14,113 nucleotides of DNA from an uncultured Pseudomonadota bacterium (lineage in GTDB: Bacteria; Lernaellota; Lernaellaia; Lernaellales; Lernaellaceae): positions 1 through 14,113 of the forward strand of contig CALBTQ010000256.1 of NCBI GenBank assembly GCA_937967875.1, given 5' to 3'. Each line of letters starts with the position of its first letter. Position 1 is the first letter of the stretch. This document shows, in pieces, positions 1 through 7,382 of this stretch. The notes beneath the pieces were generated by a model that saw only the letters and a program-made list of their open reading frames with translations, was not told the DNA's origin and ran no database searches. A program made the translations under genes and the position numbers.

Positions 1-79
1 CGTGGCCGTATTTTTTTTTTAAATGATCCGGCGACCACCGAGACCTAACCTCTTTCCCTACACGACGCTCTTCCGATCT
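1..79. other. Illumina adapter and T run at contig end (non-biological)
   Basis: Positions 22-79 align without gaps to the 58-base Illumina TruSeq universal adapter, starting AATGATCCGGCGACC and ending CTCTTCCGATCT. Mismatches to the adapter as I remember it are at 28, 44, 48 and 49. A run of ten T occupies 11-20, and ten unassigned bases lie before it. Read on the minus strand in the frame of the neighbouring gene, this stretch encodes RSEERRVGKEV, a peptide that recurs in databases as translated adapter. On the plus strand it gives YTTLFRS, another such artefact. The true genomic sequence begins at about position 80. Any annotation reaching into 1-79 is false. Confidence 0.96.
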
Positions 80-3000
80 CGGTTTCATCGGCAGGGGGCG
101 CAGCGCGTCGTTGACCGCGTTGATCTTCACCGCGAAGCTGGTTTTGAGGCGCAGGTCCTCGTCGGTGACGTAATGCACGTCGAGCAGCTCCTTGGTTTCG
201 TAGCCGGTGCGCAGGTAGTTCATTTCGCCCAGGCTGATCGACCAGGCGTCGAGCCACAGTTCGAGGTCGGCTTTCTTGCGTTCGTCGCCGTCGATGTGCA
301 ACAGCAGGTCGATGTCGCTGCACGGGCCGGCGGTGGCGTTTTTCGTGCTGCCCATCACATAGATGCTTTTCACGCCGAAGCGTTCGGGGTCGAGCGCGAG
401 GGCCAGTTTTTCGGCCATGCGCAGGCGCCACATCCAGTATTGGTTGCGGTCGACCAGGCCGTGTTCGTCGCGCGGTTCCTCGCGGAGGACGTCGACCTTC
501 GCTTCGGGCAGGGCGAGCAGAGCGATGGCACGTTCGTCGTCGGCGTTCATCAGAATCTGCAGGATGCGCCCCTCGGCGACGGCGGGTACTTCGATCACAC
601 GGATGACCTCGTCCAGGTGCTTGTAGTCGGGCAGCAGTTTGCCCAGCAGGTTGGGCGAGCCGGCGAGGAAATCGTGATTGAACACGACGTGCGGATCGTC
701 GGGGTATAGCGGCAGATAGGCGATGTCGGCCTCGACCAGATCCTGGAAGAAGTGCGTGCCGAAGGATAGGTCGGGTAGGTAGTCGCCTTTTTTGAAAGCC
801 ACCTCGATCAACGCAGCGGTGTTGTTGATGTCCGAGTAGGTCACCTCGACGCCCAGCTTGATGTCGCCGCGGCTGCCCCAGCGGCCGGGGCCGATGAGCA
901 CGAACTGATGCTGCGGCAGAATGGAGTTGAGCTTGCCGACCACGCGGCCGATCGCCTTGAGCTCTTCGAGGTTGGTGATTTTGTCGTAGCCTTCCGGCGT
1001 CACGTACACGACGTGCGTGACGTTGTCGACGAAGCCGTCGGAGATGTATTTGTTCGCCGTGAACACGATGCGTTCAGCCGGCACGTCGCGCGGAATGGCG
1101 ACGGTCTTGCGATCGCGCGCCGAACTTTGCACGCGGCACTGCAGCAGGAAAAAATTTTCCCGATCGGCGGCGAACTCGATGTCCACCGGGTGGAGGAACG
1201 AATCTTTGAGCACGTCCATCAGCGTTTTGATGCGCTTGATGAAGTCGGTCTGTGTGAGCAGGCCGTCGAAGGTGGCGATGTGAAAGCCGTGCTCGAAGTC
1301 GATCAGCCCGCTGGCCGGTTGCAGGAAGTTGTCCTTCACGGTCGAGAACACGCGCCGGAAGCTGGGAAATTCATGGCCGTACTTTTTAATCAGATCCTCG
1401 AGTTTGACCGTTTCGATGGACTTGGTTTCCAGATTGATCGCGTCGATGAACTTGGGCGCGTAGCGGATTTTCTCGTCGAGCGACGGGTTGACGCGCAGGC
1501 CCGGCTGGCCGGGTGCGACCAGCACCGGGTAGTCGTTGCTGAGGCGATCGACCGCGCGCGTGCCCAGGCCGGGCACGAGACGAGCCAGGCCGTCTTCGCG
1601 TTTGATGCGCGAGGACCAGCGGAACTCGTTGTGCGAAAAACCGACGCCGGCGTAGGCGGGGCACAGGTAGGAGCCGACCTGGTTGCCGACGACCTCCTGA
1701 ATGATGATGCCCATCTCCTCGGGGAAATCCAGCAGGCCGTGCTCGGCGCGGTACTCGATCGGGTCGGGGCCGAAGGTCGAGGCGTAGACCTCGGCGATGG
1801 CGTCGAGCAATTCGGCGAGTCGTTCGCTTTTGTTACCCTGGTTGGCGATGAACAGGCTCTTGTATTTGCCGGAGAAGGCGTGTCCTTCGCCGTCTTCCAG
1901 CAGCGAACTGCTGCGCACGATCAACGGGCGGTCGCCGAAATCGTCGAGTGCGGCGGAGAGGGCGTGGACCATCGCCGGCGAGAACGACGAGTTCTTGAAA
2001 AGCTGAATCAGGTTCGGGTACTCGATGCGGATCTGGTCCATGTCGTGGTACTTGTAATCGAGCATCTCCTCCAGGTGGTTGTGGTGGATGAAGTCGATGA
2101 TGCCGTCCGAAGCCAGATACCACGTTTTGGGAACCTTTATCTCTTTCAATAACTCATGATGGGCGGCGACCTGGCGCACGATCCGCAGGGCCATGAACAG
2201 ACCCGCCGCCTTGCCGCCGAGGCGGCCGTTGCTGTTTTCGGGGTACACCAGGCGCCGCGTGAGGTCGTAGAAGTCCTCGATGGTCACGTAGCGCTTGGCG
2301 AGATTGATGAAGTCGAGCCGCCGCGAGAAGAAGCGGCGAATCAGCGACACCTTGACCGCGTTGACCGTCGAAGGCGACAGCTCGCTGTCCTTGAGCCCGG
2401 CGTCCTTGTAGCGGGCGATGGCCTCGATGATGTCCGAGAGCGAGGAAGTGGAATCCTCCAACACGTTGAGCAGGAAGCCGACCTTGCTGTCGTTGATCCA
2501 CTTCTGGAAGTACGTGACGATCTGCTTGCTGCTGATGTGTTTGGATGCGATGGTGAGAATCTGGTCGGACAGTTCGAGCGACATGGTCATTTTTTCATGC
2601 TTGATCGGGCGATTGACGCCTTCGTGCTGTTGATCGCGCACGAGCAGATCGGCGCGCCCGCCGATGCGGCCGAGCAGTTCCTTGGCCTCCTCGACGCCGA
2701 TGTAGCACAGGTAGTTGAGCATGCGCCGCGAGATTTTCAACAGCAGCGCGGGGTCGGTCAGGCGCAGCATCTCCAAGACGATATGCAGGTCCGAGCCGCG
2801 CGGTTCCACGCTTCCCTTTTGCACCGATTGCAGATCGACCACGTGAAACAGCGCGTCCAACTGGCGGTGCAGCAGCGTCTGCGACAAGCTGCGGGCGATC
2901 GTGTTGATCAAGCGCCGCTCCTCTTTCAAGAACGGACCTTCGTCCAGGGGCGGCAGGTTTTCGCGATAGGACACTTCGAGGTAACCGACGGTGTCTTTTT

Positions 3001-3265
3001 CCACCACGATGTTTACGCGCATCTGCTGCTGCGTTTCGGTGAAGTCGGGCGAAATGAACAGCAGATTTTCGTAGGCGATTTTCGCCTGGCAAAACTCGGG
3101 GTAGAGGAAGCCGCGCGGAATGGCGTCGATGATGCGGTTGAAGGTTTCGTCAAGCGGGAGATCCTTGTCGTGCAGGATTTCCTGCACTTCGTACAAGGTG
3201 GACAATTCCTTGGCCCGCTCCTTGAGCGAGTCGATCAGGTGTTGGATCTGCGCGTCGTATTTCAT
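80..3265 (-). CDS. GAF-like / PEP-synthase ATP-grasp / nucleotidyltransferase fusion protein, 3'-truncated
   Basis: The frame is open for 1062 codons from ATG at 3265 to the adapter junction, with no genuine stop reached. Residues about 20-135 look like a GAF domain (LYPEFCQAKIAYEN, then GYLEVSYREN and DEGPFLKEERRLI). After a helical stretch, a PPDK_N-type ATP-grasp domain follows from about residue 350, with LGGKAAGL at about 350 and VRSSSLLEDGEGHAFSG at about 449. A module with IGPGRWGS (about 790) and FGTHFFQDLVEA comes next. The C-terminus holds a nucleotidyltransferase signature, MGS at about 970 followed ten residues later by SDIDLLLHIDGD, with LLDVHYV as a possible third carboxylate. 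No phosphohistidine or PEP-binding barrel domain is seen, so it is unlikely to be a working PEP synthase. It overlaps the upstream paralogue by 4 bases (ATGA), suggesting translational coupling. The substrate is unknown. Signalling or regulated nucleotidyl transfer is an inference. Confidence 0.88.
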
Positions 3266-4986
3266 CGGTGGATGACTCCTCGCCCGGTGCGGCCGTCGAC
3301 CTTGATGTGCAAGGGCGCGGGCAGTTTCACGCAGCGGACATGGGTGGTTTCTTTGAGCGCATCACTGGCGTCCAGCGCGGCCCAGTCGACGGGCCGCTCA
3401 TGGGCGTGCAGCGAAAAGTAGCTGACCTGAAATCCGTTGAGGTTGTGGAAGAAGTGCGAGCCCTGCGACAGGTCGATGTACATACCCGGCAGCATGACCT
3501 CGACGATGGCGCGGGCGTTGCCGATCTGCCCCCAGGTGACCGGGATGCCCAGCCACGGGTCGGTGCTGCCCCAACGGCCGAAGCCGATCAGCAGATAGTG
3601 GCGTCCGGCCTCGCGTAGAAAGGCGTTGACCTCGCTGAGCTCGCCGACGATCTTGCGCGTGTTTTTTTGCTCGAAGACGTCGGGCTTGAGGTACACGACG
3701 TGGTCGATTTTATCGTTGACGCCGTTGCCCAGCGCGGAGGTGGCGGCGACCAGGGTTTCGGGCGCGCGCAGTTCCTCGTCGGAGACCTCGACCTTGTCGT
3801 GCGAGACGACCATCGGCCGCACCTGCAAAAAGGCGAAGCGGGCCGGGCCGTCCGGCTCGAGGGTGACGGCGAATTCGATTTCCACTTCCGAACCGGATTG
3901 CGTTTCGCTCAACTCCAGCAGGGCTTTGACCACCTCGTTGAGCGGCAGCATCCGCCCGACCAGCAGCGGCGCGAAGGTGATCACCCGCGGGCCGGTGCCG
4001 AACACGCCCATCTCCAGCCGGTTGTTGGGCGCGTCGTAGGTTGAGGCGAGCAGCTTGAGCGTATTGTCGTCCTCGGCGGCGCGCAGATCGGCGCGCACGA
4101 GGTACTCGGTTTCCTCGATCGGATCGTAGGACGGCACGGGGCCCATGTTCACGGCCCAGAAGTCGTTTTGCGATTCCTTCATCAATTGGTCGAATGACAC
4201 GTAGGGCGGCTGCGTCTGCGGATAACGCGGGCAGTAGGTCCACGAGACGCCGCCGTCGACGATCGTCTTGCCCAGACCGAGCGCGAGGTTGACCACGCCG
4301 TCGTCGGGCCGGGCGTGGCCGTAGCAATAGAAGTTGTATGAGCGGCCCACGCCGGAGATGTCCGGGTAGAACCGGTCGGTATGCCGTCGGCCGACGACCT
4401 CCTGAATGAGCACGGCCATTTTTTCGTCTTCCAGCGCGTGCCCGGTGCCCAGACGGTATTCGCGCGCCGCGCGGAAAAAGGTGGAGGCGTAAACGAACTT
4501 GATCGCCTCGATCAGGCGGGTGAAGCGCGTTTTTTCGTCGTGCTGGTTGTTGGGGATCATCTTGGTTTCGTAGATGCCGGCAAAGGGCTCGTGCTTGGCG
4601 TCTTCAAGCAGGCTCGATGAACGCACGGCCAGCGGTTGGCAGGTCGCCTTGACGATCGACAACAAATCGCCGACCAGGAACGCGGGCAGGTCGGCCTTTT
4701 GAAATTCCATGGCGATGCGCTCGTCGGTGTAGTCGTCGGCCCGCAGGAAATCATAGAGGTTGTTGATTTTCATAAAGACGTCGAAACAGTCGGTTGCGAT
4801 GACCGTCGAACGCGGAATGCCGACGGCGAAATCGGGGAAACGATCGGGCGGAAAGCCTTCGGCGATCGAGCGCCGAATTGCCGCCAGACCGTGCGCCTTG
4901 CCGCCGATTTCGCCGCTGCCGATGATGGTGAAGTCCTCGTCGGACCCTAAAAAGGAGCGATCGAACTTGGATAATACAGCCACCAT
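3262..4986 (-). CDS. PEP/pyruvate-binding (PPDK_N) domain protein, short paralogue
   Basis: This is a 574-residue protein starting at ATG 4986, after a GGGGG stretch that may serve as a weak ribosome site. The PPDK_N ATP-grasp fold is shown by GEIGGKAHGLAAI at about 26-38, LAVRSSSLLEDAKHEPFAG at about 118, and LIQEVVGRRHTDRFYP further on. The C-terminal part carries LLIGFGRWGSTDPWLG at about 465, GSHFFHNLNGFQVSYFSL, and a terminal LHIKVDGRTGRGVIHR. The family uses ATP and, in full-length PEP synthase or pyruvate phosphate dikinase, phosphorylates a histidine on a swivelling domain. That domain and the PEP/pyruvate barrel (together about 400 residues) are absent here. Its true reaction is therefore unknown. 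It is the first gene of a minus-strand operon and overlaps the larger paralogue by 4 bases. The shared modules suggest the pair arose by duplication and may act together. Confidence 0.9.
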   Translation of the reverse strand: MVAVLSKFDRSFLGSDEDFTIIGSGEIGGKAHGLAAIRRSIAEGFPPDRFPDFAVGIPRSTVIATDCFDVFMKINNLYDFLRADDYTDERIAMEFQKADLPAFLVGDLLSIVKATCQPLAVRSSSLLEDAKHEPFAGIYETKMIPNNQHDEKTRFTRLIEAIKFVYASTFFRAAREYRLGTGHALEDEKMAVLIQEVVGRRHTDRFYPDISGVGRSYNFYCYGHARPDDGVVNLALGLGKTIVDGGVSWTYCPRYPQTQPPYVSFDQLMKESQNDFWAVNMGPVPSYDPIEETEYLVRADLRAAEDDNTLKLLASTYDAPNNRLEMGVFGTGPRVITFAPLLVGRMLPLNEVVKALLELSETQSGSEVEIEFAVTLEPDGPARFAFLQVRPMVVSHDKVEVSDEELRAPETLVAATSALGNGVNDKIDHVVYLKPDVFEQKNTRKIVGELSEVNAFLREAGRHYLLIGFGRWGSTDPWLGIPVTWGQIGNARAIVEVMLPGMYIDLSQGSHFFHNLNGFQVSYFSLHAHERPVDWAALDASDALKETTHVRCVKLPAPLHIKVDGRTGRGVIHR

Positions 4987-5145
4987 GAACCCCCGATCCG
5001 AGCGTGCGCGATACTCGCTCCACTCACGACAATAACCGATTATCCCCGACGCGCAAGAGGGGCCGGACGGCGCGCGAGACCGGATGGTTATTTCTTTGAC
5101 GATTGGAGTAGAATAGCGCCCGGAGAAGTCTTGCGGGAGGGTGTG
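4987..5145. other. Divergent intergenic region
   Basis: This 159-base gap separates two divergently transcribed genes and must contain both their promoters. I see TTGACG at 5096-5101 and TAGAAT at 5109-5114 on the plus strand, but they lie only 7 bases apart and cannot form one sigma-70 promoter. An imperfect palindrome, ATAACCGATTAT, lies at about 5031-5042. A good ribosome site, GGGAGGG, is at 5135-5141 for the rightward gene. No promoter can be assigned with confidence. Confidence 0.4.
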
Positions 5146-6819
5146 ATGAAAATCAAAGTCTGCCTGGCGGTTATCCTATCGACGCTGGTTCTCACCTGTG
5201 GCGTCGTCGTCGCCGACGAAGTGCCGGCCACCGACGCCGAGGTGACGATCATCGGAGCGGCCGACGACATGATCGGCTCGGTGCTGGCCTCCGGCGATTT
5301 CAACGGCGATCACGTGGCCGATCTGTTTATCGGCGCGCCCGGCGGCTGAGACGATAACGGCGCCCTCGGGAAGGGCGGCAATCGGGTGTACGGTCTGTTG
5401 GGTCCGTTGACCGAAGAACTGGGCACGATCCGCCTGGGGCAAACGCCGCCGGACGTCACGATATTAGGCGGCATCAATTGCGGCAGTTTCGGCACGACTT
5501 TGTCGCTGGCCGATCTGAACGCGGACGGGTACGACGATCTGCTCATCGGCGATCCGGGCGCGACGCCGGGCGCGCAGGCGGGCGCGGGGCAGATCACCAT
5601 ACTGTTCGGCCGCGCGAATCCGCCGGCGAACTGGACCGTCGATTTCAACTTCGTCGATCCGGACCTGACGCTGTACGCCGATGTCCAATACGCGAACATG
5701 GGCTCGGCGATGGCCGTAGGGGATTACGACGGCGACGGATTTGCCGATCTGGCCTGCAGCGTGATGGCTTACTACGAGCGCAGCCGGGTGCTGATCGTAC
5801 GCGGGCCGTTTGACGATCCGACCGGCACGGTGCGCGATTTTCTGATCGATCCGCCCGATCTGACGCTGATCGCGCCGACCGACGGTTCCGGTTTCGGGAT
5901 GAATTACATCCTGGCCGACCTGAACGACGACGGCCAAGACGATCTGGTGTCCGAAGCCGTGCCGATGGTGTGGGGCAAGTGGGATCAACCATTGCTGGCG
6001 ATTATCTTCGGTGAGGAGATTGCCGGGCCGGCGGTGCGCGATCTGGAAACCGATCCGCCCGAGGTGACCGTGCGCAGCGGCACGGGGCAGAACGTGCCCG
6101 GCGACATCGCGGCGATCGCGGCGGCCGACTTGAACGGCGACGATGCGCCGGAGCTGATTTTCTCCGATTATTGGATGCAGGTGCAAAGCCATACCAAGGG
6201 CGCGGTGCTGGCGATCGACAACGCGCGGCTGACCGCCGGGGCGGCGATCGACCTGACGGCGACGCCGGCCGACAAGGCGATCATCGGGCAGGGCCAGAGC
6301 TCCTACTTCGGGCGCAGCTTGGCAATCGCGAACACGCCGACGGGGCCGGTCCTGGCGGTGGGGGCCGATTCGGCCAGCTACGGCAAGGCGAACTGGTGCG
6401 GCGCGGTGTATCAATTGGGGGCGACGCAACTGGCGGCGGAGACGGTCGTGCTCGACAACGTCGAGCCGGATACGTTGTATTACGGCACGAGCGAATCCTA
6501 TAGCCTGGGCGAGTCGGTACTGCTGCTGGATCTGGACGGCGACGCGCTGGGCGAAGTCGTCGCCGGCGCTTTCGGGCCGTATCTGATCGCTTCCAACGGC
6601 GTGGTGCATATCTTCTACGATCGCTATGATCTGAATGAAACCGACGACGACACTGTCGACGACGACACAATCGATGACGATACAACCGACGACGATCTCG
6701 TCGACGACGACGTGACCGACGACGACACCGACGATGATGATACGGATGATGACGCAGACAACGATGTGGACGTCGATGACGACGATGATGATGACGATGA
6801 CGACGCATGCGGGTGCTGA
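5146..6819 (+). CDS. Exported FG-GAP propeller protein with Asp-rich CGC tail; in-frame TGA at 5347-5349
   Basis: The start is ATG 5146, four bases after GGGAGGG. MKIKVCLAVILSTLVLTCG is a signal peptide, probably cut near VVVA|DE. One frame runs from here to TGA 6817-6819, broken only by TGA at codon 68. Without that stop the product would be 557 residues. At least six FG-GAP/integrin-type calcium-binding repeats are visible: GDFNGDHVADLFIGAP, ADLNADGYDDLLIGDP, GDYDGDGFADLACS, ADLNDDGQDDLV, ADLNGDDAPELIF and LDLDGDALGEVVAGA. The first repeat is split by the TGA, and its second half (DDNGALGKGGN) follows in the same frame. A caller ignoring the stop would begin at GTG 5386 and lose the signal peptide. 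The protein ends with 54 residues of which 38 are Asp, then A-C-G-C. A cell-surface or periplasmic location is likely; the ligand is unknown. The stop may be an assembly error, a recent nonsense mutation or a recoded codon. Confidence 0.75.
5361..5377 (+). other. Hairpin 11 bases after the in-frame TGA (SECIS-like geometry, speculative)
   Basis: CGCCCT (5361-5366) pairs perfectly with AGGGCG (5372-5377) around the loop CGGGA. The 17-base hairpin begins 11 bases after TGA 5347-5349. As I recall, this matches the size and distance of the minimal upper stem-loop of the E. coli fdhF selenocysteine element, and the loop has a G in its second position. It lacks the bulged U of the E. coli element. 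Such hairpins arise easily by chance in GC-rich DNA, so functional confidence is low. Confidence 0.15.
6643..6804 (+). repeat. Low-complexity GAY repeat encoding Asp-rich tail
   Basis: Fifty-four codons are dominated by GAC and GAT (38 Asp). They are arranged first as DDD triplets separated by pairs such as TV, TI, TT, LV and VT, and end in ten consecutive Asp. The mix of GAC and GAT codons shows it is not a simple perfect microsatellite. The tract lies between the propeller repeats and the terminal A-C-G-C, and probably forms an extended, highly charged stalk. Confidence 0.9.
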
Positions 6820-6839
6820 TTTTCGATAAAGTGTGCTAC

Positions 6840-6869
6840 AAGCGGATGATAGGTTCATCCGCTTTTTTA
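6840..6869 (+). terminator. Rho-independent terminator after the FG-GAP gene
   Basis: A perfect 10-bp stem, AAGCGGATGA (6840-6849) with TCATCCGCTT (6855-6864), encloses the loop TAGGT and runs into six T (6863-6868). It lies 20 bases after the FG-GAP stop and only 14 bases before the start of the acetyltransferase gene, so it sits in that gene's leader. Confidence 0.9.
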
Positions 6870-6883
6870 TTAGGGAGGCCGCT

Positions 6884-7375
6884 TTGCACATTCGCCATCT
6901 GATGCCCGCGCAGAATCCGGACGATTTGAAACTGCTGCAGCGCGATTACACGACGATGCTCAACGACCCCGCGGACCTGCTCTACCTGAGTTTTTCGCAG
7001 ACGCCCTTTACGACGGAAATCACCGACGACTGGTTCCTCAACCATAAGCGCGATCGCATCGAATATTACGCGATGATCGAGGATGAGCGCTTGTTGGCGG
7101 TGGCGGTGACGCAATTGGTCCAGGCGCAGCATTTCAAGTTGCTGGGTTTCGTCGTGCGGCGTGACTTGCGCGAGCGCGGTCTAGGCCGGGCGATGATCGA
7201 GCACGTCAACGAACAAGCCCGCCGGCAAGGCTTTAAAGCGGTGGAGGTCGACACCTACGCCGACAACCGGCGCATGCAGCGCCTGCTGCTGTCGCTGGAT
7301 TTCCGGCCGATCCGCATGACGCCCAATGTGCGCCTGGACGGCATGGACATGGTGCACCTGCGCCGCATTTTGTGA
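6884..7375 (+). CDS. GNAT-family N-acetyltransferase
   Basis: The product is 163 residues. The start chosen is TTG 6884, placed five bases after AGGGAGG (6872-6878). An upstream extension would run through the terminator hairpin, and ATG 6902 would be too far from the ribosome site. The GNAT acetyl-CoA-binding motif A is clear: LLGFVVRRDLRERGLGRAMI, with R96-x-x-G99-x-G101, preceded by the beta strand ERLLAVAVTQLV. EVDTYADNRRMQRLLLSLDF is the usual motif B region, where the C-terminal strand and helix support acetyl-CoA. The family transfers an acyl group from acyl-CoA to an amine; the substrate cannot be told. The lipoprotein gene begins 7 bases later, so the two are probably co-transcribed. 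The location is cytoplasmic (no signal sequence). Confidence 0.9.
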   Translation: MHIRHLMPAQNPDDLKLLQRDYTTMLNDPADLLYLSFSQTPFTTEITDDWFLNHKRDRIEYYAMIEDERLLAVAVTQLVQAQHFKLLGFVVRRDLRERGLGRAMIEHVNEQARRQGFKAVEVDTYADNRRMQRLLLSLDFRPIRMTPNVRLDGMDMVHLRRIL

Positions 7376-7382
7376 GGGATTC

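Noticed and set aside
908..3421. Two long plus-strand open frames opposite the PEP-synthase-like operon
   Set aside because: The minus-strand frame encodes recognisable PPDK_N motifs throughout; the plus-strand products show no domain and have antisense-type composition.
80..4986. Annotation as phosphoenolpyruvate synthase (ppsA)
   Set aside because: Only the ATP-grasp part is shared; the catalytic His swivel domain and the PEP/pyruvate barrel are absent from both proteins.
5096..5114. TTGACG plus TAGAAT as a promoter for the FG-GAP gene
   Set aside because: The spacing is 7 bases instead of about 17, so the two hexamers cannot act together.
6640..6810. The GAC/GAT-rich stretch as a CRISPR or tandem DNA repeat array
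   Set aside because: The repetition is at the codon level in a single reading frame, without fixed-length repeats and spacers.
5464..6891. A 475-codon minus-strand frame opposite the FG-GAP gene
   Set aside because: Its Val/Ile-rich start is the reverse reading of Asp codons, and it begins in the terminator region; no domain is seen.
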